A stretch of 64,000 nt of DNA from Bombella favorum (GTDB lineage: Bacteria > Pseudomonadota > Alphaproteobacteria > Acetobacterales > Acetobacteraceae). The notes under the pieces are model-generated. The model was not told the DNA's origin. It saw only the letters and a list, made by a program, of their open reading frames with translations, and did not search any database. The translations under genes were made by a program, and so were the position numbers. Where the stretch lies: the NCBI RefSeq assembly GCF_014048475.1, contig NZ_NWUS01000003.1, positions 124,001 to 188,000 of the forward strand, written 5' to 3'. The number at the start of each line of letters is the position of its first letter. Position 1 is the stretch's first letter. Shown piece by piece: positions 1-9,726 of the stretch.

Positions 1-36
1 GTGAGTTCTTCTAGTCGTTCCTGAAAAGTAACCTCT

Positions 37-1029
37 ATGTCTGCCTCTTCTCCCCCACCGCAGCCAGAGCATAAGGCCCGTTTCATTGCCCGACATGTGC
101 GATACCCGCACATCCATATTCCCCATATCCATTTTTCCCGCCGGGAACTGGTGGACCGCCCGCTGGCTGGCAAACCTCACCCTGACCAGCCCCTCCACTG
201 GAAGCTCTACTTCATGGAGGCCATCGCCACAGCCATCATGCTGACCATCGGCATCAGCACGACCACTATTCTAGCCTCGGGCAGATCGCCCCTTGCCGCC
301 CTGCTGGCCCCTCATCCTGTCATACGCTCCATTCTTATCGGGCTGTTCTTTGGGCTAGCAGGGACCATCGCTACGCTATCCCCCTTCGGCAAGGTCAGCG
401 GGGCGCATCTCAACCCCTCTGTGACACTGGCTTTCTTCCTCACCAAGAAGATTCGCTGGCCCGATGCCTTGGGCTATCTCGGTGCCCAACTTGTTGGAGC
501 CTTCTCTGGCACACTCATTGCATGTCTGGGGATCAGCTTGCTGCTGCCCATCTGGCATCCCATGGTCAGCCAGATCAATTATGCCGGGACGTTCCCCTCT
601 AGCAATTACGGTCTCGGCCTTGCCGCCTTGATGGAGGCCATCGCCACGGCAGGGCTGATCATGATCATCTATTTCACGGCCTCAAGGCCGAAATGGCAGC
701 ATCTGACAACATGGATTTGTGCCTTCTATTTTGCCATCACCAATCCGCTAATTTCTGGATTTTCCGGCAATAGTACAAATTTTATGCGAACACTGGCCCC
801 CGATACGCTGGCCCATAATCTGCATGGTGTATGGATCTATCTAGTCGGGCCTTTCATCGGTTCGGCACTGGCACTCCAACTAGCTCGCCTTCTTTTCTCC
901 ATGCATGGGCTAAAAGAGGCCCGCATTGTCAATTTTGGCCATCATGGGCGTGTGCCCCGCTATGAAGCCCCCGAGGCTACCGGCCCCACGCCGCAAGAAC
1001 TCAAACAACAAGACCAAGAAAAGACCTGA
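37..1029 (+). CDS. MIP/aquaporin-family channel with altered NPA boxes
   Basis: Inner-membrane channel of the major intrinsic protein fold, expected to pass water or small neutral solutes. Residues 58-290 hold about six hydrophobic segments in two similar halves. The first pore box sits in GAHLNPSV (N126-P127-S128, NPS instead of NPA). The position of the second box reads SGNSTNFM (N245-S246-T247, NST instead of NPA, with Met where the box-following Arg would be expected). The first 50 residues form a His-rich cytoplasmic extension containing HIHIPHIHF. The protein is longer than a typical 230-280 residue aquaporin because of this tail. Family assignment is firm. Substrate is unknown, and the altered boxes argue against assuming ordinary water or glycerol transport. 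Confidence 0.85.
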   Translation: MSASSPPPQPEHKARFIARHVRYPHIHIPHIHFSRRELVDRPLAGKPHPDQPLHWKLYFMEAIATAIMLTIGISTTTILASGRSPLAALLAPHPVIRSILIGLFFGLAGTIATLSPFGKVSGAHLNPSVTLAFFLTKKIRWPDALGYLGAQLVGAFSGTLIACLGISLLLPIWHPMVSQINYAGTFPSSNYGLGLAALMEAIATAGLIMIIYFTASRPKWQHLTTWICAFYFAITNPLISGFSGNSTNFMRTLAPDTLAHNLHGVWIYLVGPFIGSALALQLARLLFSMHGLKEARIVNFGHHGRVPRYEAPEATGPTPQELKQQDQEKT

Positions 1030-1062
1030 CAGAGAGGGGTTTCAGCCCCTCCGTCACGGCTG

Positions 1063-1656
1063 CTACTGCTCATCCAGCACACGGATAGGCTCCTGACCCC
1101 GTGTCAGGTCCCGCAGCCAGTTTTCTACGGCTGTACGTTCCTGCACGGGAACAGCTAGCTCCATCGTCGCCCCTTCAGCCCCGAAATCGCAACGTCGTAT
1201 CTCTACATTCCAACCCGGAAGTTTAGCCTCTACCTCGGCATAAACGGGGAAAGGGCAATGAAACCCGAGGCGGATACGTTCCACCCGCTCAATTTTAGCA
1301 GCCTCCCGCAGGCAGGCCGCCGCCGCCCCGCCATAAGCCCGAACCAACCCACCAGCCCCAAGCTTAATGCCACCAAACCAGCGGATGACGACTACCATTA
1401 CGCCATCAAAATCCTGCCCCTCTATAGCAGAGAGGATCGGACGGCCTGCAGTACCAGACGGCTCGCCATCATCACTTACACGGTATCGCCCGCCAACACG
1501 GAAGGCCCAACAATTATGGGTAGCGTCCGGCACAGCCACTTTTGCCAGAAAGGCCATGGCCCCGGCCTCATCTTCCACAGGGGCTGCCAGAGTGCGGAAC
1601 ACGCTATGGCGGATGATACTTTCATGCTCGGCAATGCCGTCCAACGTCCAGGTCAT
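1063..1656 (-). CDS. YigZ/IMPACT family protein (UPF0029)
   Basis: Cytoplasmic protein of the YigZ family, related to eukaryotic IMPACT; its biochemical role in bacteria is not settled. The family core is clear: a conserved stretch around NCWAFRVG, the DDGEPSGTAGRPIL segment and the VVIRWFGGIKLGAGGLVRAY segment, followed by a C-terminal alpha/beta domain. The ATG at 1656 gives 197 residues, close to the family norm. An in-frame upstream ATG at 1707 would add 17 residues with no similarity and no clear ribosome site, so I prefer the shorter form. It stands alone, convergent with the aquaporin gene. Confidence 0.85.
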   Translation of the reverse strand: MTWTLDGIAEHESIIRHSVFRTLAAPVEDEAGAMAFLAKVAVPDATHNCWAFRVGGRYRVSDDGEPSGTAGRPILSAIEGQDFDGVMVVVIRWFGGIKLGAGGLVRAYGGAAAACLREAAKIERVERIRLGFHCPFPVYAEVEAKLPGWNVEIRRCDFGAEGATMELAVPVQERTAVENWLRDLTRGQEPIRVLDEQ

Positions 1657-2009
1657 ACATCCATTTTGCCGCAGATCAGCCGTCCTGTCAGCCAGAAAGC
1701 CCCACATCGAAACAGAGTACCCAATGGCCTACTCTGGTGGGTATTAGGACATACATCACCCTCTTTTCCCTCACAGATCATCGCAAGGGATAGAAAAAAG
1801 CCATCCATCGGGCTAGTAATCCCTGTGCCTATGGTAGTCGCTGGGACGAGATCCCCGGTCTTAACTGCCAGAAAGCACCATCATCACACTCCCGACAGGG
1901 CCCTACTAAGAGCCATGCGGGAATGTTCCGGTCCGGCTGAGGGGCCGCCTGGCCCTGGCCTTTTATTCCATGCAGAGCCTGCAAGGACACAAAGGGGACA
2001 GATTTCTAC
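1657..2009. other. Intergenic region, divergent promoters
   Basis: 353 bases between the start of the YigZ gene and the start of hpnN. It must carry the promoters for both. I find no convincing open reading frame, repeat or terminator here; the frames open across it lack family resemblance. A purine-rich AAAGGGGACAG 11 to 21 bases upstream of the hpnN start is the likely ribosome site. Confidence 0.5.
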
Positions 2010-4601
2010 ATGCTTTCTACTCTGACAAGCCGCCTCAACGCTTTTTGCGGACGCCATGTCGCCCTTGTCCTATCTCTCTTCATATTGCTCTGTGCAGGGT
2101 CTGCGTGGCTGAGCCTGAACCAGCTGGGCATCACTACAGAGACAGACAAACTCTTTGCCGATACGCTACCGTGGAAGCAAAAGAACCGTCAGATAGAAAA
2201 TCTCTTCCCCGGCGAAAAAAACACGCTTGTAGCTATCATCAGTGCATCCACGCCGGAAGAAGGGCGTGAGACTGCCAATGCTCTTACGGCTATCCTTGCC
2301 AAAGACACACTCCATTTTGACCGGGTAGACCAGCCCGATGCCAATCCCTTCTATAGCCGGAATGCCTTCCTCTTTGTCGATACAAAGCAGCTTGAACCCC
2401 TGCTAGACTCGACCATCTCTGCCCAGCCCTTTCTTGGGATGCTCGCAGCGGACCCTTCCGCCCGTGGGCTGTTTGGCACGTTCACCCTCATGGCCACGGC
2501 CATACGCAGTAACCAGCCCATCCCTGCTAGCTTCAACACCGCACTAGATGGCCTGACCAATACTCTAAATGATGGCCTCGCCGGCCATGCCACACCTCTT
2601 TCTTGGGAGAAGCTACTGGCAGGCGGGCTGAGCGAAATGGGCGGTCATTACCAGTTTGTCGTCACCCACCCAAAGCCGGACTTCACCTCCTTTGAACCTT
2701 CCGAAGCCGCTACAAAGGCTATGCGTACAGCGTTGGACAGCCTGCCCACCATAAAAGCTGGCCGGGCCCATGCGCTCATCACCGGTGAAGCTAAGCTAAG
2801 TGATGAAGAATTCTCCACTGTCGCACAGGGCATGATCATCGGGCTTTTCATCTCCTTCGCCCTTGTCACGCTTTGGTTGCTACTGGCTGTCCGCTCACTG
2901 CGTGTCGTCCTTCCTATTCTGCTCACACTCATCATAGGGCTGCTGCTGACAACTGGATTTGCCTCTCTGGCCGTTGGCACGCTCAACATGATCTCCGTCG
3001 CCTTTGCCATTCTCTTTGTGGGCATTGCTGTGGATTTTGCCATACAATTCGGTGTGCGCTTCCGCTGCCAGAAGGATGAGACAGGCGCTCCGCTTTCCCC
3101 CCTCGCCGCACTAGACCGCACAGGCACAGAGAGCGGCAGCCAAATCTTCGTTGCCTCCTTGGCTACAGCAGCGGGCTTCCTCGCCTTTACCCCAACCAAC
3201 TTCGTAGGCGTAGCGCAACTCGGGCTGATCGCTGGTGGGGGAATGATCATTGCCTTCTTCTGCACGCTAACCCTCCTGCCCGCCCTGCTACGGCTCTTCC
3301 GAGCTACACCGGGCGATAGCCTACGGGGCTTCACCTTCCTCAAGCCGGTGGACCATGCCCTGCGCCGTTTCCGCCTGCCCGTGTTGGCCATTTTTGCCGT
3401 GCTGGGCATCATCGGTACCTGCCTGGCACCGTCCCTCACATTTGATGCTGACCCCCTCCATACTAAGAACCCCAATACGGAGGGGATGAAAGCCCTTACC
3501 CTGCTTGAGGAAAACCCGCTCACAACACCCTATAATGCGCAAGTGCTCGTCCCCGACACGGCAACAGCGGAGCGGATGGCAAAAGCTCTTAGCAAACTGG
3601 ACAGCGTGCATGATGTTCTCTGGCTCGGGGCACTCGTTCCAGATGATCAGCAGACAAAACTACAGCTGATCCATGAGGCTGCCGATATTCTGCTGCCGAC
3701 ACTCTCGGTTCCCCACCCGGCCCCAGCTCCTTCGGCGGCTGACCTACGCGCGGCGGCTCTCAAAGCAGCACATGACTTTGATGGGCTAGATGCTAAGCTC
3801 TCCCCGTCCCTCAAAGCCCTACATGACGCACTGACACGCCTTTCTACAGCACCAGATGCAACCCTGCTGGCCACAAACGAAGCCCTGACCCGCTTCCTGC
3901 CAACGGAGCTAACCCAGCTAAAAACCCTCTTGCTATCCCCAGCCCCCATCACACTGGAGACAATCCCAGCAGATATCCGAAGCGATTATATCGCCTCCAC
4001 GGGGGCTTACCGTCTGGTCATCCATCCTAATGGCCGGATGTCTGAAACAAAAACACTGCATCATTTCGTGCAGGAGCTGGAAAGCGTAACGCCGGACATC
4101 TGCGGCCCAGCACTGGAAATCATCGCCAGTGCGCAGACCATCACACACGCCTTCATTACAGCGGCCCTGTGTGCCATCGTGGCCATTGCGCTGATTCTTC
4201 TCGTTACACTGCGCCGCTTGCTGGATACGCTGCTTGTCCTGCTGCCGCTGCTACTCTCCTCACTTCTGACAGTCATTCTGGTCATCACCGTGCCGGAGCA
4301 GCTCAATTACGCCAATATCATTGCCCTGCCACTGCTGCTGGGTGTTGGTGTGTCCTTCAATATCTATTTTGTCATGAACTGGCGGGTGGGCCTCAAGGAG
4401 CAGCTTTCATCCCCTACAGCCAGGGCCGTTCTCTTCTCCGCCCTGACGACAGGCTCTGCCTTCGGCTCATTGGCGGCCTCGGCCCATCCGGGAACAGCCA
4501 GTATGGGACGACTGCTGCTGCTGTCTCTCGGCTGCACACTGGTCTGTACCTTGCTCTTCATCCCGGCTCTGCTCCCCCATAAAACGGATAAGAAGCACTG
4601 A
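2010..4601 (+). CDS. hpnN: Hopanoid-associated RND transporter HpnN
   Basis: MMPL/RND-type inner-membrane transporter that in other bacteria moves hopanoids from the cytoplasmic to the outer membrane. The 863 residues show the expected plan: one N-terminal membrane helix, a periplasmic domain containing PFLGMLAADPSARGLFG (characteristic of HpnN), a bundle of membrane helices at about 275-430, a second helix and periplasmic domain, and a final helix bundle at about 710-855. Hopanoids are major membrane lipids of acetic acid bacteria and support tolerance of acid and ethanol. No other hopanoid gene lies nearby, so the gene is separated from the squalene-hopene cluster. A stem-loop follows the stop. 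Confidence 0.9.
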   Translation: MLSTLTSRLNAFCGRHVALVLSLFILLCAGSAWLSLNQLGITTETDKLFADTLPWKQKNRQIENLFPGEKNTLVAIISASTPEEGRETANALTAILAKDTLHFDRVDQPDANPFYSRNAFLFVDTKQLEPLLDSTISAQPFLGMLAADPSARGLFGTFTLMATAIRSNQPIPASFNTALDGLTNTLNDGLAGHATPLSWEKLLAGGLSEMGGHYQFVVTHPKPDFTSFEPSEAATKAMRTALDSLPTIKAGRAHALITGEAKLSDEEFSTVAQGMIIGLFISFALVTLWLLLAVRSLRVVLPILLTLIIGLLLTTGFASLAVGTLNMISVAFAILFVGIAVDFAIQFGVRFRCQKDETGAPLSPLAALDRTGTESGSQIFVASLATAAGFLAFTPTNFVGVAQLGLIAGGGMIIAFFCTLTLLPALLRLFRATPGDSLRGFTFLKPVDHALRRFRLPVLAIFAVLGIIGTCLAPSLTFDADPLHTKNPNTEGMKALTLLEENPLTTPYNAQVLVPDTATAERMAKALSKLDSVHDVLWLGALVPDDQQTKLQLIHEAADILLPTLSVPHPAPAPSAADLRAAALKAAHDFDGLDAKLSPSLKALHDALTRLSTAPDATLLATNEALTRFLPTELTQLKTLLLSPAPITLETIPADIRSDYIASTGAYRLVIHPNGRMSETKTLHHFVQELESVTPDICGPALEIIASAQTITHAFITAALCAIVAIALILLVTLRRLLDTLLVLLPLLLSSLLTVILVITVPEQLNYANIIALPLLLGVGVSFNIYFVMNWRVGLKEQLSSPTARAVLFSALTTGSAFGSLAASAHPGTASMGRLLLLSLGCTLVCTLLFIPALLPHKTDKKH

Positions 4602-4638
4602 TCACTCTGAAGCAGACAGGTCTTCAGCCCGATTCGGG

Positions 4639-4669
4639 CCTGCCCCCTTCCCTACGGATTGGGGGCAGG
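4639..4669 (+). terminator. Stem-loop after hpnN
   Basis: A perfect 9-bp stem (CCTGCCCCC at 4639-4647 with GGGGGCAGG at 4661-4669) closes a 13-base loop 38 bases after the hpnN stop. A smaller GCCCG/CGGGC hairpin precedes it. No T tract follows, so it may act as a transcript 3' end or weak terminator. Confidence 0.45.
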
Positions 4670-5015
4670 GCACTCACTACCCCGTGATGAAAGTCAAGGT
4701 GTCCCTATGATAAAATCACAGAGAAAGGCAAAACCGATTAAATAATTTTGTAGCAAATCCTCCCCCTGCCTCCTTTTTTCATCCTCCTTCTTTTACATTT
4801 TAAGTTTCATAACATACTGTTTTTTAAGTATTTTTTTCACAAAGTGAATCTTCCCTAATCCGGCCATTTCCTCCCTCTGACAGGTTTTTTGTATCATTGT
4901 AAAAGGTTTATTCTATGGGAATCTTTTGCACATTCTTGCCTTAAATCAATGTTGAGACAGTTTTTTTCCCGTCTTCTCGGCTCACCACTTCACAAACGAG
5001 CTGTGAAAGAAGACC
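4670..5015. other. AT-rich upstream region of the porin gene
   Basis: The hpnN-porin gap spans 4602-5015 (414 bases) and is markedly richer in A and T than its surroundings from about 4720 to 4960, with runs of T at 4740-4850. It most likely carries the porin promoter and a 5' untranslated leader. A GAAAGAAG ribosome site lies just before the ATG at 5016. I see no gene or repeat in it. Confidence 0.5.
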
Positions 5016-6746
5016 ATGAAATACTCCTTTTTCTCCCGGACCATTCTGTGTTCCACCCTCCTTGCAACGGGCTTTGGCATTTCCGCTGCCCATGCAGACA
5101 CAGCATCCGGAACGGTCTCCACGCTCAATACGACCCAGCAGCGCAGTATCCTAGACCGCATCATGCATACAGCCCCCGGCGGCTGCCCCAAGGATGATGG
5201 CAAACAGGCTACACCCAATCCCTACGGTGTTTGGGCACGAGGAGACGGCAGCGAAACAGGTTTTGGCCCCGTCTCCCAGTATGGGACACCCGCTGGTATG
5301 GACAGCATCAGCGAGCCCAAAAAAGGCGTCTGTGACAGTGGCGACCCTTTTGACTCCTACAAACATATGAAGCTGAATGACAGCGGCTCCATCTGGCTCA
5401 GCCTCGCTGGGGAAACTCGCCTCAACAACTGGTATGATAGACGGCCTGTCTTCGGTGCCGCCATCGACCCCACATCCTCCATGAAGGCACGCCCCTTCAA
5501 TTCGGGCCGTTTTGCTGTCCGTAACCTCTGGAGTGCAGACCTGCACCTCGGAAAGCATGTGCGTTTCTTCGGCCAGCTCATCAATGCCGATGCAGGCGGC
5601 TGGCGTGGATACAGCTACGACGGTACGTTCCGCAAGAATCTGGACCTACAACAAGCTTTTGTGGAACTTAGCGGCAATGCTGTAGGTGGACATGGCGGTT
5701 TCATCTTTGGTCGCCAGCAGTTCCTTGATGCGCCCGATTACATGATCGGAAACCGCGACGTACTGAACGTCCCGCTCAGCTGGGATGGTTTCCGCATCTA
5801 TGAACACTGGAACCGTGTCCGCTTTGATGGCTTCTATTTCATCAATACAAAGAACAACCATCCAGACAGCTTCCGCGGCGGCAACTCCCTCTTCCACGAC
5901 ACGCTGGATTACAAGACGAAACTCTACGGGGCCAATGTTACTATCGCCCCGCCGGATTTCCACTTCCTCGGCGAGAAGGGCTATTCTTTCATCAACCTGT
6001 TCTATTACGGGTATGAAATTAATGGCGGGCCTGCACAGCAGACCGTGATGTATAATGCCTCTGCCCTCGGCCATACCAAACGTAACAATTTCGGCCTACG
6101 GTGGCACGGTGAAGCAGGGCCGATCAGCTTCTCCCTTGGTGGGGCCTACCAGCAGGGTACGTTCTATCAGTCCTATAACCAGGCCAACCACTACAACAAA
6201 ATGAACCGCAACGTGAATGCATGGTCCATGAATGGCACAGTGGATTACCACTTCCGCCATGTCATGTGGCACCCGACCATCGGTGTGCAGGGTGATGCCT
6301 ATTCCGGCGGTGGTGCCCGTGGAACGACTGGCAGTGTGAACACCTATATCGAGCCCTTCGGTGTGAACACCAACTATCTGGATCCGACCAACTATCTGAC
6401 CGGGCAGAACCTGATCGACTTTGCCCCCAAGGCAAGCTTTACCCCCACCAATTATCTGACCTTCCAGCTGAAGCTGCCTATCTACTGGCGTTACAACACG
6501 GGGGATGACACCTACTCCATCTATGGCCGTAACATCTTCCAGCGTCAGTTCAGCGCCGGCATGTTCAACGCCTACAACCATAGCTCCTTTGTTGGCATTG
6601 CCCCGCAGATGTCCGCCAGCCTACGCCTCGGCCCACATCTGACATGGGACCACCATGTCGTCCGCTTCCTCACCTCCCATGCCATGCATCAGGTTGGCGC
6701 TCATGATGCCACCTACTACCAGTCTTCTCTAACACTGACCTACTAA
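5016..6746 (+). CDS. Alginate-export-family outer-membrane porin
   Basis: Probable outer-membrane beta-barrel for uptake or export of sugars or other small molecules. Residues 1-27 form a signal peptide ending AAHA-DT. From about residue 115 onward (SIWLSLAGETRLNNWYD) the sequence alternates polar and aromatic residues in strand-like segments and ends in an aromatic residue (LTLTY), as barrels do. The start of the barrel and the overall length of 576 residues resemble the alginate-export/AlgE family (PF13372) that is common in acetic acid bacteria. The alternative, an OprB-type carbohydrate porin, is less likely. There is no alginate synthesis operon nearby, so the family name should not be read as a function. 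The true substrate is unknown. Confidence 0.75.
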   Translation: MKYSFFSRTILCSTLLATGFGISAAHADTASGTVSTLNTTQQRSILDRIMHTAPGGCPKDDGKQATPNPYGVWARGDGSETGFGPVSQYGTPAGMDSISEPKKGVCDSGDPFDSYKHMKLNDSGSIWLSLAGETRLNNWYDRRPVFGAAIDPTSSMKARPFNSGRFAVRNLWSADLHLGKHVRFFGQLINADAGGWRGYSYDGTFRKNLDLQQAFVELSGNAVGGHGGFIFGRQQFLDAPDYMIGNRDVLNVPLSWDGFRIYEHWNRVRFDGFYFINTKNNHPDSFRGGNSLFHDTLDYKTKLYGANVTIAPPDFHFLGEKGYSFINLFYYGYEINGGPAQQTVMYNASALGHTKRNNFGLRWHGEAGPISFSLGGAYQQGTFYQSYNQANHYNKMNRNVNAWSMNGTVDYHFRHVMWHPTIGVQGDAYSGGGARGTTGSVNTYIEPFGVNTNYLDPTNYLTGQNLIDFAPKASFTPTNYLTFQLKLPIYWRYNTGDDTYSIYGRNIFQRQFSAGMFNAYNHSSFVGIAPQMSASLRLGPHLTWDHHVVRFLTSHAMHQVGAHDATYYQSSLTLTY

Positions 6747-6763
6747 CACACCCGGTTTCTGGG

Positions 6764-6789
6764 CCGCCCCTGCCTCTATGCAGGGGCGG
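6764..6789 (+). terminator. Stem-loop after the porin gene
   Basis: Perfect 10-bp stem (CCGCCCCTGC at 6764-6773, GCAGGGGCGG at 6780-6789) with a 6-base loop, 17 bases after the porin stop. It lacks a T tract, so it may stabilise the mRNA end as well as terminate. Confidence 0.55.
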
Positions 6790-6897
6790 TCTGCCATCTG
6801 GCCAGGCCTTCCAGAATGGCATTTGCATCCATGCCGCAATGAGTCCATTATTCGTCCTTCCTTGGTCCTGTTTCATCACTACCAGAAGGTCTCCACC

Positions 6898-7392
6898 ATG
6901 CAGGCTGTCTTCCGCAACGCCATGAGCCGCCTTGGCTCTCCTGTCGTTCTTGTTACGACCGATGGCCCGGCTGGCCCGCATGGCCTAACCGTCTCTGCCA
7001 TCACCAGTGTGACGGATACACCACCGACCGTTTTGGTCTGCCTGAACCGCGGCAACCAATCCCATCAAGCATTTTTAAAAAATGGTCAGCTGGGAATCAG
7101 CATTCTGGGCAAGGGCCATGACAAGCTCGCTTTTGCCTTCGCCAACAGTGAGATGACATCCGCAGACCGCTTCTCCCATGGCACATGGAAGAACGGCCCA
7201 CTCGGCTCCCCACTACTGGAAGACGCCCTGGCCACGCTCGATTGTACGATTGACGACACACACAGCATCGGCACACATGATGTTCTGATCTGCCGTGTTC
7301 ACACCATTACGGTGAAAGATGGGGCCGGCCACGGTCTGACATGGTTCGACCGCAGCTTCCATTACCTACCACCGAAATGCACCCCCTGCTGA
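6898..7392 (+). CDS. Flavin reductase-like domain protein
   Basis: FMN-binding split-barrel protein of the flavin reductase family, which uses NAD(P)H to reduce free FMN, often for a partner monooxygenase. The 164 residues carry the family signature: the N-terminal FRNAMSRLGSPVVLVTT, GLTVSAITSVTDTPPTVLVCLNR, FLKNGQLGISIL and the terminal ICRVHTITV. The ATG at 6898 is preceded by AGAAGGT at good spacing. A longer in-frame start at 6778 would run through the porin stem-loop and is rejected. No partner monooxygenase is adjacent, so the physiological acceptor is unknown. Confidence 0.85.
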   Translation: MQAVFRNAMSRLGSPVVLVTTDGPAGPHGLTVSAITSVTDTPPTVLVCLNRGNQSHQAFLKNGQLGISILGKGHDKLAFAFANSEMTSADRFSHGTWKNGPLGSPLLEDALATLDCTIDDTHSIGTHDVLICRVHTITVKDGAGHGLTWFDRSFHYLPPKCTPC

Positions 7393-7398
7393 AATCCA

Positions 7399-8739
7399 TC
7401 AGAACAGGGCATCACCTAGCAGTTTGATATTCAGGGCCACGATTACCAGCACAACCAGCCAGGACAGTACCACCAGTACGGGAGAGAGGCGGAACCGCCC
7501 CATATACTTCCGGCTAGAAACAAACCAGACCAATGGTACCATGGCAAAAGGGAGCTGCATGGACAGCACAACCTGACTGAACACCAGCAGGTCCCCTACC
7601 TTGCCCTGCCCAAAAATGGCAATGACAGCGATAACAGGCAGCACCGCCAGCCCTCGGGTCAGCAAACGCCGCACCCAATATGGCATATGAAGGTGCAAAA
7701 ATCCTTCCATGACGATTTGCCCTGCCAGCGTTCCCGTCACGGTAGAATTGGTACCCGCCGCCAACAGGGCCACAGCAAATAGTGTGGAAGCCAGCCCGAA
7801 CCCCAGTACGGGAGAAAGCAACTTCCACGCATCGCTGATCTCCGCCACATCCTGATGCCCCGTGCCATGAAAAGCAGCGGCAGCCACGATCAGGATGGCC
7901 GCATTGATGAACAGAGCAAGCGTCAGGGCCAAGGTGCTATCCCATGTCGCCCAGCGCAACGCATCCTTCCGTCCTTCATCCGTACGAGGATAGGTGCGGC
8001 TTTTGACCAACGACGAATGAAGATAGAGGTTATGAGGCATGACAGTCGCCCCAATAATGCCAATGGCCACATAAAGCATAGCCGGATTGGTAAAAACCAC
8101 CGATGAAGGCATGAAGCCTTTCAACACCGCCCCAACAGGCGGAGCCGCTGCCACAAGCTGCACACCGAAACAGACAGCAATAATCCCCAACAGGGTGATA
8201 ACGAAGGCCTCCAGTGCCCGCATCCCCCGCCGCATGAGCAGCAGGACAATGAACACATCCAGCACGGAAATCAGCGTTCCAGCCATGATGGAGAGGCCAA
8301 AAAGCAAATTAAGAGCTACGGCCGTCCCGATGACCTCGGCCAGATCACAGGCGATGATGGCGAGCTCGCAGGTCAGCCAGAGAGGTAGACTCAACCCCCG
8401 TGGCAGCCAATCCCGGCACGCCTGCGCAAGGTCTTTCCCCGTGATGATCCCCAGCCGAGCAGCAAGAGCCTGAAGCAGAACGGCCATAATGTTGGCCAGC
8501 AGAATGACCGAAAGCAGCCGGTAACCGAACTGAGCCCCACCTTGAAGGTCAGTCGCCCAGTTGCCGGGGTCCATATAGCCTACGGCCACCATGTACCCCG
8601 GCCCCACAAACGCCAGAAAACGACGAAACCAGAAGCTTGCCCGCTCCGGTACTGTAACAGCACCGTGACCGGCATCCCCTAAGGGCATGATGTCTGCCTC
8701 TTTCACGGTTTCATCCTTTTCTCCGTGTCCTAACGCCAT
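7399..8739 (-). CDS. mntH: Nramp-family divalent metal transporter
   Basis: Proton-coupled manganese or iron importer of the inner membrane. The 446 residues contain about eleven membrane helices. The helix 1 metal-binding motif appears as [10 protein letters not shown] (DPGN) near residue 55, and the helix 6 motif as [10 protein letters not shown] (MPHN) near residue 235. It starts 3 bases after the DUF3297 gene on the same strand, so the two are probably co-transcribed. I could not identify a clear Mur, Fur or MntR operator upstream. Confidence 0.93.
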   Translation of the reverse strand: MALGHGEKDETVKEADIMPLGDAGHGAVTVPERASFWFRRFLAFVGPGYMVAVGYMDPGNWATDLQGGAQFGYRLLSVILLANIMAVLLQALAARLGIITGKDLAQACRDWLPRGLSLPLWLTCELAIIACDLAEVIGTAVALNLLFGLSIMAGTLISVLDVFIVLLLMRRGMRALEAFVITLLGIIAVCFGVQLVAAAPPVGAVLKGFMPSSVVFTNPAMLYVAIGIIGATVMPHNLYLHSSLVKSRTYPRTDEGRKDALRWATWDSTLALTLALFINAAILIVAAAAFHGTGHQDVAEISDAWKLLSPVLGFGLASTLFAVALLAAGTNSTVTGTLAGQIVMEGFLHLHMPYWVRRLLTRGLAVLPVIAVIAIFGQGKVGDLLVFSQVVLSMQLPFAMVPLVWFVSSRKYMGRFRLSPVLVVLSWLVVLVIVALNIKLLGDALF

Positions 8740-8742
8740 CTA

Positions 8743-8991
8743 TCAGGCGTCAGCGTTATCCTTAAACCACACCTCGACCGGGCCTTTCAGCTTCAGCGTC
8801 ATGGGGCGACCACGGCGGTCCAGCGTCCGGCCAACAGAAACACGGATCCAGCCTTCACTGATGCAGTATTCCTCAACATTGGTCTTCTCTTCCCCCTTGA
8901 AGCGCACACCAATGCCGCGGCTCAGTATCTCTTCATTAAAATACGGGCTATCCGGGTAGACCGAGAGACGATCAGGAATTGTATCACTCAT
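8743..8991 (-). CDS. DUF3297 family small protein
   Basis: 82-residue cytoplasmic protein matching the DUF3297 family in length and in its core (LSVYPDSPYFNEE, RGIGVRFKG, YCISEGWIRV). Function is not known. It lies immediately upstream of mntH on the same strand, and a link to metal uptake would be inference from position only. Confidence 0.85.
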   Translation of the reverse strand: MSDTIPDRLSVYPDSPYFNEEILSRGIGVRFKGEEKTNVEEYCISEGWIRVSVGRTLDRRGRPMTLKLKGPVEVWFKDNADA

Positions 8992-9100
8992 CCGTTAATC
9001 CATCCTTTTACAGAATATGGCTACACCGCCTCTGAACGGTTCTGGCAGTGTTCTTCCTCCATAACAGGCAACCCGCCAAAAAGAACCCCCCAATATGATA

Positions 9101-9134
9101 CGGGCCGCCCACCCCCATAGGGATGAACGGCCCG
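9101..9134 (-). terminator. Possible stem-loop after the RidA gene
   Basis: CGGGCCG (9101-9107) pairs with CGGCCCG (9128-9134) around a 20-base loop, 24 bases past the RidA stop on the minus strand. A T-rich stretch follows further on. The loop is large and the call is weak. Confidence 0.3.
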
Positions 9135-9158
9135 CCCTCGGTCTCTATGGCCTATCGA

Positions 9159-9626
9159 TCAGGCAACTTCGAACATCGCTTCAACCTCGACCGGGGCATT
9201 CAGCGGCAAACTGGGAACACCAACAGTCGAACGGGCATGCTGCCCAACCTCACCGGCAAAGACAGCCGCTGCCAGATCGGACGCACCATTCATCACGGCG
9301 GCATGGTCGGTAAAGTCCGGCGTGCAGGCCATAAAGCCCCCAAGGCGCACAACACGACGCACACGGGAGAGATCACCACCCAAAGCCGTATTAAGCTGCG
9401 CCAGAATATTGATAAAACAAGCCCGGGCACAGGCTGTCCCTGCCTGATTGGAAACTTCTGCTCCCAGTTTACCGGTAATCAGAAGCTTGCCATCCACCAG
9501 CGGCAACTGTCCGGACACGACTAGAAGGTTCCCTGTCCGCACGACTGGCAGATAATTCGCCACAGGGGCCGCAGCGACGGGCAGTTCGATATTCAGCTCA
9601 GCAAGGCGGCTTTCTGGTGTGGACAT
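9159..9626 (-). CDS. RidA/YjgF-family enamine/imine deaminase
   Basis: Cytoplasmic protein that hydrolyses reactive enamine or imine intermediates, such as 2-aminoacrylate released by PLP enzymes. At 155 residues it belongs to the longer YjgH-like subgroup. Visible family elements are VRTGNLLVVSGQLPLVDGK, the central RACFINILAQLNTALGGDLSRVRRVVRLGGF and the C-terminal ARSTVGVPSLPLNAPVEVEAMFEVA, which carries the substrate-binding Arg near residue 133 and the Glu near residue 151. The PLP enzyme MetY is encoded just upstream on the same strand (100 bases apart), which fits a role in containing PLP side products, although this is inference. Confidence 0.88.
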   Translation of the reverse strand: MSTPESRLAELNIELPVAAAPVANYLPVVRTGNLLVVSGQLPLVDGKLLITGKLGAEVSNQAGTACARACFINILAQLNTALGGDLSRVRRVVRLGGFMACTPDFTDHAAVMNGASDLAAAVFAGEVGQHARSTVGVPSLPLNAPVEVEAMFEVA

Positions 9627-9726
9627 GATGATCTTCCTTTCCTGTTCATCACTTCATCGAATAAGCTGAACGCCACACTGCGCCGTAAAGAAAGTCTTGC
9701 CAAGAGGGCCCAACCGAAAACGCTCA

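Noticed and set aside
1258-2025. 255-codon plus-strand frame over the YigZ gene and the hpnN upstream region
   Set aside because: It covers the YigZ gene antisense and has no recognisable domain or ribosome site.
2648-3523. Long open frame (291 codons) on the minus strand inside hpnN
   Set aside because: It is the antisense shadow of hpnN; Ser/Arg/Ala-rich composition without family motifs, and hpnN on the plus strand has clear RND features throughout.
5016-6746. Assignment of the porin to OprB carbohydrate porins
   Set aside because: The barrel start and length match the alginate-export family better; kept only as an alternative.
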